Source: Uloborus plumipes
Taxonomy: Eukaryota; Arthropoda; Arachnida; Araneae; Uloboridae
DNA length: 64,000 bases
Reading direction: 5' to 3'
Assembly: GCA_038373865.1 (NCBI GenBank)
Contig: JAXGGA010001653.1
Span: 62,001 to 126,000, forward strand
The notes under the pieces were generated by a model that saw only the letters and a program-made list of their open reading frames with translations, was not told the DNA's origin and ran no database searches. Shown here in pieces: positions 1-64,000 of the stretch; positions within the stretch are counted from its first letter, which is position 1, and each line of letters begins with the position of its first letter. The position numbers and the translations under genes were made by a program.

Positions 1-289
1 ATTAATTCATATTTTAAACGCTTTAGTTTAACAAATATATTTATAATTATATTATTAATTCTTACTATATATATACTTCATCATCGGTTCAGAAATTCAT
101 TTCAAAAAACTCAAGTTCAAAAAGTTCAAGCTCGGTATTGGGACGTTAACTAATTTCCAGATAGCAGAACACATGGAAAAAAAAAATTCCGATTGGGGGG
201 GGGGGGGCTTGGACTACACCTATTTTCCTAATTTTAGCCTGAAGTTAATTGTTTCAAATATAATTACTTCGTCCCAGCGATTCTCTCAA
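1..289. other. AT-rich flank, no gene seen
   Basis: AT-rich sequence with a G homopolymer near 196-207. The last part grades into the tandem array (a ragged unit may begin about 240). No coding or RNA signal found. Confidence 0.6.
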
Positions 290-1870
290 GCGGAAAAATT
301 GTTTTAAAATAATTTGAATGACTATTTTTACTTCAAGCTCCGTCAGAAATTCTGCGGCCAAAATGTGAAATCCAGAAAAACTTTAAAGGAAACTCCCCTC
401 CCCCCCACCCCGCGTTTCTCTTACGCGAAAAAATTGTTTTAAAAATCATTTGAATAAATAATTTTCACTGCGAGTTCCGTAAATGCAATTCTGCGGCAAT
501 ATGTGAAATGCTGCAGAACTTTAAACTAAGCTTTGCCCCCGCGATTCTCTCACCGGAAAATTGTTTTTAATACAATCTGAATAACTGAATAACTAATTTG
601 CGGTTAAAATGATAAGGCCCGCAGAACTACAGACGTAGCTTGCGTCCCCTCGATTCTTCCGTAGGAAAAAATATTAGAAATCTTAATTTGTTCTGTAAGA
701 TTCGTCACAGCAGTTTTGCGGTCAAAACGTAAAGAGAAATTCAAGCAACCCCCCCCCCCGCCATTTATTGAGTAATGATTTATTGTTTCAAAGAAAGTTT
801 GAAAAGCTCATTTGTTCTGGAAGTTTCGTTGCTGACGTTCTGTGGCCAAAATGTGAAAGCCCGAAAAACTTTAAACGAAGCCTGCGCCCCTCGATTCTCT
901 CAACAGGAAGAGTTAATAGTTTTAAACATCATTTGAATAACTAATATGCACTGCAAGTTTCGTCTCTGAAGTTCTGCGGCCAATATGTGAAAATCCGCGA
1001 AACTTCAAGCGAGTAACCCCCCCCCCCTCCCGCGATTCTCTTACGAGGAAAAAATGTTTTCAACATTGTCGAATACCTAATTTGTACAGCAAGTTTCGTC
1101 ACTGAAGTTCTGCGGATAAAATGTGTAGGCCCGCAGAATTTCAAACGAATCCCGTTTTCCCGCGATTCTTTAACACGGAAGAATTAATTGTTTGAAACAT
1201 AATTTGAATAGCTATAGTTTGTACTGCAAATTTTGTCACTGAAGTTCTGTGGATAAAATGTGTAGGCCCCCTGCAGAACTTCAAACGAATCCTGCTCCCC
1301 GCGACTCTTTAACGCGGAAGAATTAATTGTTTTAAACATAATTTGAAAAACTATTTGTACTACACGCTTCGTCACTGAAGTTCTGCGGCCAAAATGTGAA
1401 AGCCCGAAGAATTTCAAGCGAAGCTTGCGTCCCCGCGATTCCCTCATGAGGAAACATGGTTTAGAAAAACAAAGTGTCGTCACTGAAGTTCTGCGGATAA
1501 AATGTGAAGACCTGCAAAACTTCAATTGAAAATCTGTGCCCCTGCGACTCTCTTGCGAAAAAATTGTTTCAAACATAATTTGAAGAACTGATTTGTGTAC
1601 CTACCGCAAGCTTTGTCACTTAAGATCTGCGGCCAAAATGTGAAGACTGGCAGAATTTCAGACTAAGTTTGCGCCCCCGCGATTATCATGCGGAAAAAAA
1701 TAATCGTTGGAAACATTATTTGAATAACGAATGTGTACTGCAAGTTTCGTAGCTAAAGTACTGCGGCCCAAATAAGAAGGGCTGCAGAACTTCAAACGAA
1801 GCCTGCGCAAGTGTCATCAATGAAGTTCTGCGGAAAAAAACAGGAAGGTCCTCAGAAGCTCAAATCAAGT
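290..1870. repeat. Tandem array, ~136-bp unit, about 12 copies
   Basis: The core GAAGTTCTGCGGCCAAAATG recurs in diverged form near 351, 487, 600, 712, 838, 971, 1107, 1243, 1380, 1485, 1625 and 1755. Most spacings are 136-137, some units shortened. Each unit also holds a poly-C block (CCCCCGCGATTCTCT) and an AT-rich block (TTGTTTTAAACATAATTTGA). The short minus-strand frames here with a recurring FIRRTSVTK motif are translations of the repeat, not genes. The unit is not a multiple of three. Confidence 0.9.
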
Positions 1871-2164
1871 CGTCCGCACGTCTGCTGTGGTCTATATGGC
1901 ACACAGTTTTTTTTTTTTTTGGCGCTTTCGATCGAACTATAACGTTTTTTTTTTTTTTTTTGCTTAATTTTGAATAGAATTGTTCTGCAGCCCCGATGTC
2001 TGTTCTGCGACGTACGTCGCCGATTTAGCAGTATTCTGCTTTCGGGCTTACTTGTAACAGCTCAATAAATGCTGTTAGTTTGTATTGAGGCCCCTATATA
2101 GACGAGCCACCACTTTGTTTCACAAGTTTCACCACTTTGGATCCAACGCGTGTTAGGCTTTTCT

Positions 2165-2310
2165 AGCACTTGTCTTTTCTGGAAAGTTATCGCGTGTTGG
2201 TGATTTTTCACTGTGAGCGAAAATTAGCGATGAGTTTGGCGAAGCTTGGCAATGTCCGAAAAGTTGCTCTGGTAACCCTAGCTCCGCAACAATGAAAAAT
2301 TGAAAGTAAA
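2165..2310. repeat. Interspersed repeat, copy 1
   Basis: Shares GTTATCGCGT, TTTTTCACTGTGAGC, AAGCTTGGCAAT, TGGTAAC and AACAATGAAAAATT in the same order with 10590-10725. A dispersed repeat of unknown class, about 70-75% identical by eye. Flanked by T-tracts at 1905-1962 upstream. Confidence 0.75.
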
Positions 2311-2863
2311 AATAAATGAATTGGTTGAACTTACTGTCTAACATTTCTTCGCGAGACCTCCGTCGAATCTACGCACGTGCCAAGTCTCTTCTGACTCTCT
2401 TGAAATAGGGGGGAAATGCAAGGAGGAAGTAGCAAGCGAACAAAAACTGAAGGCATCGGGAAGTGCGCATCCTAAACCCATCTCCCCTTTTTCAAATGGA
2501 AGCGTTCGTGGCTGCCAGGCGCACAATACGCAAACAGACACTAAGCTTGATGAGTCGGCCTGTCTGTATGGTGACTCTAGTCTGTATCAGTGGCACAGTA
2601 AAAGAGGGGTTTAGCTTATACTCATTGTAAAGCCTGTTATGACCCTCCCCCCCTCCCCTCTGAAGACAAATTCTAGCTGCGCTAGAAGTCTTGAGACATT
2701 GAAACAATAGTAAAGTATTACAACAGTCATGTGATGAATGTCCACATAGTTCGTTTTAACTATATTATTTCTATAATCAAACACGAGTTAACTTGCAAAC
2801 GCTAAATTGATCCTTTGAATAAAATGTTTTGCAAAGAAGAAAAAGGGTTCCAAAAAACACAAC
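2311..2863. other. Unassigned upstream sequence
   Basis: Moderately GC-rich around 2340-2700, with short open frames on the minus strand that show no recognisable domain. May belong to the same repeat as 2165-2310. Nothing else supported. Confidence 0.4.
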
Positions 2864-2866
2864 TTA

Positions 2867-3055
2867 GGCAGGAATTCAAGTGAAACACGGACGATTGTAA
2901 CTCACCAATGCAATCGCAAATTCCCAAATTTGGATTCAAGTGAAACATTACAATCGCTACGAGATGCGATTCTAATGTAATTCGACTTCCAGTAGCGATT
3001 GCAATTTGCGATCGCTTCAAAGCGAGTGCAATGGTGTTTCACTTGAATTCGGCCC
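2867..3055. mobile_element. PIF/Harbinger-like MITE with TTA duplication
   Basis: Inverted ends GGCAGGAATTCAAGTGAAAC and (reverse complement of the right end) GGGCCGAATTCAAGTGAAAC are flanked by TTA at 2864-2866 and 3056-3058. A 3-bp TWA duplication and GG-starting ends fit PIF/Harbinger. 189 bp, no coding capacity; the interior holds paired GCGATTGC-type segments. Confidence 0.8.
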
Positions 3056-3058
3056 TTA

Positions 3059-4009
3059 ATGTTAAACTGTGTATTGATTTGTTGGGATTTAGGGATTTAG
3101 GCAAATAAATCACTTTTTTTTTTAATGAGATGTATCGTCACTAGAACTAACAAAGGTTTACTAAAAGCTGTTAAAAAAATCCAAATTTCTTAAAATAAAA
3201 AGAGACAATCTACCAAATGAGATACTATTCCTAAAGAACTGAAGCTTTTATAATAGCAGAGAATTCCCAAACCTCCCCCCCCTCCCTAAAAATACATTTG
3301 AACGCAATACAATTTCATCCAGTCACGAAATGGCGTGCCTCTTTATCTGATGTTTGTGTTGGGAATTGCACATAAGGAGAGGAGAGACATTTACCGCTAC
3401 TTCTCCTGAAATAGCGCGCTTTCATACAATACTGGGAATACTTTTGAATAGAGTCTGGCAAAAGTATGTGAAGCTTTCAATTGTGTCTCTCTGCTGAGTG
3501 GCTTCTTCACTTCATTGAGTGAATAGCTTATGTGACTGAGTTTACCTTTGAGAATTTAAAACTTAGAATCTGTAACCAAAAACATTGAGTATTTTTAAAG
3601 GGCGAAAATATTATACCTACATTTATATTTTTGTGGCATTAAAAGATTGAAATTAAAATGCAGCGTATTTAGTCCAGGATAACATGTATAAGAATGAAAT
3701 TATTACTTCTTTTGACTTTGGTAACAAGTGTACTTGTTCTTCATTAATCAATGAAAAACTGCTTTTATTCGTTTAGTCTGAGACATTTCACAAATATACA
3801 TCTATAGATTCTTACTGCTACGTATGGCAGGTTACTATAAAAACTCGCACCAGGTTAGCGACAGAATATAAATAAGTTTTTTTGTTTTCACCTCGCCTCT
3901 TTTATTTAGAAATTAGACTGCAGTAGCGCAGACAATTTCACCCTGGCAATGGAGGGGGGGGGCGGAGTGGACTTTGGACGCAAAAGTTCTGACACGTATG
4001 TACGCTAAC
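3059..4009. other. Upstream sequence, no gene seen
   Basis: AT-rich with short homopolymers (T run near 3113, C run near 3277, G run near 3955). No credible exon, RNA or repeat copy recognised. Confidence 0.5.
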
Positions 4010-4013
4010 ATAC

Positions 4014-4636
4014 TGTTACAAATCTTGTAAATAGTTGTTGTTTTTTTCCTGCCTTGCATCATTTTCATTAGTTTTGGTTTTATCTGACGTCATGTTGCAA
4101 AAGTATCTGAAGATATCACTTTTATCACTTGTATACCGGCCTTGTAACGTTTTGTAGTTTTTACACTTGCCCTGCATTTAATAAGCGTGAAGACATTTTT
4201 CGCTCGGAGTGTTTTCTTTTTTTTTCTTTTTCTTTTTATCGCTAGAACGTTCTCAATGGAATTGTTCAAGTTATGAATGATTTGGAATACTCCGGATTTT
4301 GCTGAAACATTATCGAAACTACGTTTCGAGTATAAATAGCTGGCCTTGAACACAAGTCAGTCAGTTGTTTTCAGATTTGATCTGGTGACTCGTTTTTTTA
4401 TTCGCTTTGAGCGGATGGTTGTTTTGCTTTTGTAATTGCTTAATTACTGTTCACGTTAGATACGTGGTGCTGAATTACTGTACAGTGTACTGTTTGCTGC
4501 TTAATTGCTGATGTTTAGCAATTGTTTTCTGCTCTTATTGTAAATAGTGTACATACTTGTAAATAAATTTATAGTTACTTCCTCAAGATTGGAATGCCCA
4601 TTTGAAGAAAGTTGAAGGTGCTACGGACTCGTTACA
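4014..4636 (+). mobile_element. Solo LTR of a retrotransposon, probably Ty3/gypsy type
   Basis: Begins TGTTACAAATCTTG and ends CTCGTTACA, so it has TG...CA ends, and is flanked by ATAC at 4010-4013 and 4637-4640. It contains a TATA box (TATAAATA, 4331-4338) followed by a CAGTCAGTT start region, and a poly-A signal AATAAA at 4562-4567, the layout of U3-R-U5. No second LTR or internal genes are nearby, so it is a recombined solo LTR. The 4-bp duplication and TGTTAC start favour gypsy; assignment is inference. Confidence 0.78.
4331..4338 (+). promoter_or_regulatory. TATA box inside the solo LTR
   Basis: TATAAATA, about 30 bases before the ACAAGTCAGTCAGTTG segment that looks like the transcription start of the LTR. 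Could still drive transcription of adjacent host sequence on the + strand, toward ferlin. Confidence 0.6.
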
Positions 4637-4640
4637 ATAC

Positions 4641-6590
4641 TATGATTGGCATCATGGATAAGAACAATGGTTTATGGGCCGATTACACTCCCCGCTTTCT
4701 CCTGCACCCCTGTGATAATACTATTAATTGTTAATGTAAGTAACTTTGATTTTGCTTGGTACTGCGAAGTTTTTTCGGATTAGTGTGAAGAAGCGTAACA
4801 AATGGTATTGTAGGAGATGGAAACAAATGTTAGAAACGTCATACAGTTCGATTAACAATAACCAATGGAATTCTACCATCTTCTACATTCTTGTCATAAT
4901 CCTCATAGAATGTGTTCGCAGTCAAGATGGACTTAACAGGCCAATTGCAGAATTTCTCCAGGTACTTGCATTTAGGAAACGAAAACATCGGATTATACCA
5001 CGTGGAAAGTGCTTAAAAGCAAATTTATTTAGCAGTGGATTCATTGCAAATGAAGAAAACGAAAGTAAAACATTATAATGAAAAAAAGAAGAAAGAGAAA
5101 AAAAAATTAAGAAAGAAAATTTAAAAATGTGGAAAGAAGAGAGTAAAACATGCATATATAAATTTATTAAGGAGATGTAAAGATTAAAATTATCCAAATG
5201 GTGTTTTTTAATATTTAATATCTTTGTATTTGCATTTTTCATTTGTATTGATAGCATAAGTTTCGCTATAAAATAAAATAATTTACATTTTAAACGAAAA
5301 TAATTTACGAAAAAAAAAAAAACAAAAAACTCAATAATTTAGAACTAATTAAAAAATTAAACTGCTTAAAATTGTATCCACAAGCTGTTTCTCTTTTTAA
5401 GGATAAGTTTGTCAGCAGTGTAAACGCTGCCAGCTACTTTTGACATTTTACACTACTTCGATTAAGTCATAACATTTTTCTTAACGAGTTTACCGCCCCA
5501 AAACGTAAAACGACAGCATGTTGATGCGCTCGCTCTAAACCTTGTACATCATTATGCACAATAAACTTAAGCAACCCATTTATCCCAGCAGGTGATTAAG
5601 CATTTAGAACAAGGCAAAAAAAAAAGGACATCCTAACATCATTAGCACATGAATTCGATAAAACGGGAAAAGAATAAACAGATTACTTAATCTCTCGAAT
5701 AAAATTTACCCCCGAGCATTTCAGCCATGGCGAAAAATCTTTTTAAAATACACGCCAAACTGATTGCGTTAAGCGGGTCATTAATTCACAGCGTCGTGTA
5801 ACCAGGAGCCCTTCATTTTCTCAATTATCTCCCAGGTTGTTGGGAGGGGAAATTAGTCAAAGCCAAACCTCCCTCTTAACCCGTTGGCTGTTTTGAAGTG
5901 GTTTCTCTAAGATACAGCCGCTTCCGTAGCCCGTTACTTATCGCTCCTTGTATTCTGTGTTTGTATGAGGTCTCCGTTTTGAATTTTGAAGAGGTTGGTG
6001 AAATATTGAGTATGTTGGGAATTCGGAGATTTCTAATGCATCAGACCTTGTATTGCGGAACCGTGCGTGACATTTTACTGAAAATATTGAAGGATTTTCT
6101 TGCTTGAGAGCTGAGGGTTATTTTTAGAGAAGTTACATTGTTTTTCGTAAGCTGTTTTAATACAGCAGAAAATAGTCATGTGAAATGAAATACTGTGTTT
6201 CAAATAAATTGTTTTGGTACTGTGTTTCATTGTAATTTAATGTTTCTGCTTTGAATGGATAGGCGTATTTTTAATATGAATTATTTTTAAATCCTTTTTC
6301 CTACGTCCTACCTTTCGCTTCGTGCTTTAACACTATCCAAGTAACTTTCATAAGGAATAAAAGTTTTGGATTAAGTGGTTACTAGTAATAAAAAAGTAGC
6401 TATTAAGCAAAAAACTTTTGTTGAAAGCAGGTAATTAACTAAATATTTTAATTTTCAAATCTAGTCAACATAATACAAATTTTATAAACAATTATATGAA
6501 AATTTACTCACAGAAATTAATGAAAATTTTAAATATTATTTAGAAAAAAAGGGTAAAGGAAAAATCGGGGTATTGAAAATCAACCTGATC
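4641..6590. other. AT-rich stretch, no gene seen
   Basis: Open frames at 4746-5078 (+) and 4922-5257 (-) are low-complexity AT-rich translations with no domain. 5270-5350 is strongly A-rich. No credible ferlin 5' exon found. Confidence 0.5.
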
Positions 6591-6595
6591 AATAA

Positions 6596-6660
6596 TAAAC
6601 CCTGCCGATTATCAACAGACGATTAATCGGTAATCGGTCAATTTGTTTATCGGTACATCC
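6596..6660 (+). mobile_element. Decayed end of the GGGATGCACCGAT element
   Basis: CCGATTATCAACAGACGATT, GGTAATCGGTCAATTTG and TTATCGGTACATCC match the terminal 70 bases of the element at 28897-29639 with several substitutions. Only one end is recognisable, so this is a third, older, truncated copy. Confidence 0.75.
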
Positions 6661-7117
6661 TTGTCTCAACCTCAAACATGTGAGAGGAACGCCCGATCGT
6701 ATTATTAGATAATGGGCAGGAATATTTCGTGGATTGTGGTTGCTTTTCTTACATCAAAACTGCATTCCCCGTGAAACACGTTTTACGGATTTCTCTTCAG
6801 AAAAATGATGCGGGCGTCGGAATATTTTCCGTTTCAGTTGAGTTCAAATTGGTAGCATTTTAGAAAATAAAATAAAAAACAATTATTATAAATTATTGGA
6901 GTTCTAAACCGAAACATAGCGTCACAGAATTCTTACAATGGTCTTGAGTTTGATTATAATCCATTTTATTTCATGCTTAAAAAATATCTACTTAAGTTAA
7001 ACTTGTTCGCATTAAATTTATTTTAAAAAGTATTTATAAGAATGATGTAAATTAGATTTTAAGTTTTCTGTAGCATATTCCTTTTTACAATTAATTATAT
7101 ATTTTCTTCCCATGCAG

Positions 7118-61623
<54,506 letters not shown>

Positions 61624-62375
61624 GTAAGATTTTTTTGTCTTTCATTGACATTGGAATGATTCATCAAATATGCAATCTTTGCGCCTAATTATGGTAGAAG
61701 CTTAAATAATTTAAAAATTTTGAAAAAATGCTGAAACTTTCCCAAAACGTTTTAATCAAGGCAATAAGTAAAATAAGCAGAAGTGGGGATCAAGATCAAA
61801 ATGGTTATAAACCGTCAAAGTGCAGTATTAGACTACGGTATAGTTAAAAATGTATGAAAAAGGCACCACATAACTTGTATGTTGGTGTAATAAATGATCA
61901 CTGGGAGGCAAAAAAAACTCTCAAAATGTTTGTTTGACACCATTCTTGCTTATTCTTATGCAAAATGACCCTCTCAATTCAACTAGGACCGCCGTTTTCC
62001 CCCATCACCCACCTGTTTTCAGAAATATCTCACTTAAAGTTCTTTTTTTTAAATTGCCCATTAAAATTCTTTTGAGGGGATAGAAAAGGGAAAAGTTCGA
62101 AGCATGAATTTTTTTAGCAAGGAGGGAGACTCCTGAGGAAATAAATGTCTGCGAATTTTAAAGAGTGCAAAAAATTTAATTAACGGCAACGGAAAGAAAT
62201 GTTTTCGAATTTTAAAGAGTGAAATAGATTTAATTAACGTTTTCACTACTATCTCAGCAGATTAAATTTTACAATCACGCGGTTGGTCTTATTGTTTTCC
62301 TTGGAAAATTTCAAATCGAATGGTATCTCGCTTCAGACAGACAGACAGACTCGGACAGATTTTTATAGTATTAAA
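61624..62375. other. Intron 18 stretch, nothing recognised
   Basis: A ~70-bp imperfect direct repeat around 62122-62240 (GCGAATTTTAAAGAGTG / TCGAATTTTAAAGAGTG) and a CAGACAGACAGACAGAC run at 62335-62351. No FerB exon found. Confidence 0.5.
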
Positions 62376-62381
62376 GCTATG

Positions 62382-62624
62382 CATGGGCGCTGGCATGGGG
62401 TTCAAGAGGGTGCACGTGCTCCCCTGGCTTTTTGTAGAAAACGATTGAGATTTTTTTTTTTTTTTTTGCTAATTTTTTAGTAATTAATCTCTCTCTCTCT
62501 CTCTCTCTCTTTTTTTCTTTTTGAACATTTTTTTTAGTGAAAAAGTTAGTTTGTGCTCATTTTTTAGCACATTTTTTTTTAGTTTGAGTGCTCCCCAATA
62601 TGTATAATTCTGCCGGCGCCCATG
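62382..62624. mobile_element. hAT-like MITE with 8-bp duplication
   Basis: Ends CATGGGCGCTGGCA and TGCCGGCGCCCATG, flanked by AAGCTATG (62374-62381) and ATGCTATG (62625-62632), 7 of 8 matching. The interior has inverted GTGCTCCCC-type segments and T-rich tracts including a (CT)n run at 62489-62510. The ends start CAT rather than CAG, so hAT is likely but not certain. Confidence 0.72.
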
Positions 62625-62632
62625 ATGCTATG

Positions 62633-63427
62633 AATAATATTCATATATTTTCGTGAAGGTACCACTATATTCCCAAAAATCCAAAACTGTCGATTTCACT
62701 TTCCAGTTGTTGCCTCATGTAGAGGTTTCCATCAAACTTTTTACCAAACAAAACAAGAGTAAAGTACTAAAATTTCAAGCAAAAACAGTGAAAAATCATT
62801 AAAATATGAGCATTTAAAGCAATTAATTTTACACTGAGCATGAGCAAACGACAGCCTACAAAAAAACTTATCATATGAATGCTTCAACTCATAAAAAATC
62901 CAGTTGAATATCTTAAAAATTTGGAAGCATATCAGCGATCTAATGAACCAATTTTCAATTATATTTTAGGTGTCGTCCGCAAATAACCTGTTTTTATCTC
63001 TAATCACTTCCTGGAATCGTAGAATGATTGAAAAGTGTTGTCAATTTGCTGACGACAATTGATTTTTTTTGCCTATCCGAGAATATTTAAAAATCGGCTC
63101 ATTAGATCGCTGATATCGTTCTAATTTTTTAAAGTATCTATTCAACTGAATGTTTTTATGAGTTAAAGCATCTTAAGGATTAAAATATGTTTATAGTTAT
63201 ACATTTTTGTCGTTAGAGAATGCGTATTGAAAAATTGCTTTAAATGGTTCACATTTCAATGAATTTTTAAAATTTTGTTTGAGAGTACTTAAGTATGATA
63301 TTTCTCTTGAATTCTGTCATCTTTTCGGAAGGTATGACACAGTTTGAATGAAAACGCTGCTTGTTATAAGCCAACAACTGGAAAATGAAATTGGATATTT
63401 TGAAAAACATGTTTATATCTTCGTAAA
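62633..63427. other. Intron 18 stretch, nothing recognised
   Basis: AT-rich. AAAAATCGGCTCATTAGATCGCTGATA at 63090-63117 is an inverted partner of 62932-62955 (ATCAGCGATC then AATGAACCAATT), possible arms of a decayed element. Confidence 0.45.
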
Positions 63428-63429
63428 TA

Positions 63430-64000
63430 CACTGGCGGAAAAAAAATCCCAACACCAAGAAAAAATTGCTGTAGAGTAATGAAACTTGGGTAATGCAATT
63501 GTCTAGTTAACATGTTTAATTGATTAAATGTACAAGATCACTGGCTAATTTAAGCTCAAGAAAATGCTGTGCAAATTTGAAATTATGTAAATTTAATAGA
63601 GGGTGTAACCTCCAGAATTTTGATGGCAAGCCTGCAAGCGTGCATGCATTATGTCATACAGATGCCGAATGTCACTTTGTGGTATGGAGTGACATGCTTG
63701 TTGCACTTGTTGTGTCAATACTAGGACCGTCATTGCTGACTGTGGATGATGCTTGTGGTGCCGTCCAATGATATCCCATACGTTATGCATTGGAGACAGA
63801 CCTGGTGATTTTGCAGGTCATGGCAACATGTCAGCACTCTGTAGAGCACATTGCGTTACAGCAGCGATGTGAGGGCGAGCGTTATCCCGTTGAAAAACTC
63901 CCCCTTGAATACTACCCATGAAGGGCTGTACTACTGGTTAAATTACAAGACTGACGACAAATTTTCAGTCAGTGAGTTTGGGATAACCACAAGAGTGCCC
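63430..64000 (-). mobile_element. Tc1-like transposon, second copy (cut by window edge)
   Basis: Starts CACTGGCGGAAAAAAAATCC after TA (63428-63429) and follows the first copy (43212 onward) closely for all 571 visible bases. Minus strand encodes the transposase C-terminus: HNVWDIIGRHHKHHPQSAMT, then SIPQSDIRHLYDIMHAR and NSGGYTLY. It carries the same in-frame TGA before PAKSPG as the first copy. The rest lies beyond the right edge. Confidence 0.9.

Noticed and set aside
941..1576. Minus-strand open frames with a repeated FIRRTSVTK motif
   Set aside because: They are translations of the 136-bp tandem array, whose unit length does not preserve frame; no domain and no start context.
4746..5078. 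110-codon + strand open frame as a possible ferlin first exon
   Set aside because: No resemblance to the ferlin N-terminus, low-complexity end, no matching donor phase for the exon at 7118.
61624..64000. Next ferlin exon (after STGC, toward FerB)
   Set aside because: Scanned all frames of the + strand for the conserved PDI.IWM and Arg-rich helix patterns; none seen before the Tc1 copy.

Overview
The window is animal nuclear DNA: AT-rich, almost all non-coding, with one large gene split into small, visibly GC-richer exons bounded by GT/AG splice sites. No open reading frame longer than about 140 codons is a complete gene. The gene, the very large introns and the transposon mix (Tc1/mariner, pogo-like, hAT, PIF/Harbinger-like, Mutator-like, Helitron-like, LINE, tRNA-derived SINEs, a solo LTR) suggest an invertebrate, most likely an arthropod and possibly a chelicerate. 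The phylum-level placement is inference.

The gene is an otoferlin-type ferlin on the + strand. Eighteen internal exons lie between 7118 and 61623. All of their splice phases fit together, giving one continuous frame of 770 codons plus 2 nt with no internal stop. In order they encode most of C2A, a variable linker, C2B, the FerI region, an acidic linker, C2C, a conserved block after C2C, a variable acidic/serine linker, and the start of the FerA helical region. The start codon, first promoter, FerB, the later C2 domains and the C-terminal membrane anchor are not visible. The gene therefore runs off the right edge; its first exons lie left of the window or are unrecognised in 1-7117.

Region by region: 1-7117 is upstream or 5' intron, with a ~136-bp tandem array (about 290-1870), a Harbinger-like MITE (2867-3055) and a solo LTR (4014-4636). 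7118-9964 holds exons 1-3. 9965-31666 holds exons 4 and 5 in long introns full of repeats: a 147-bp tandem array, several MITEs, a LINE fragment split by a hAT MITE, a perfect 52-bp palindrome, and two inverted copies of a ~750-bp TA-flanked element. 31667-35547 is the dense part (exons 6-11; C2B and FerI). 35548-43107 holds exons 12-13 (C2C), with a ~2-kb element carrying a transposase remnant. 43108-52492 is dominated by nested transposons: a Tc1 element split by a hAT element that is itself split by a third element. 52493-61623 holds exons 14-18 with SINEs, tandem Harbinger-like MITEs and a Helitron-like element. 61624-64000 is intron and ends inside a second Tc1 copy.

There is no operon, CRISPR array or bacterial system here. 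The most interesting material is transposon architecture inside the ferlin introns.
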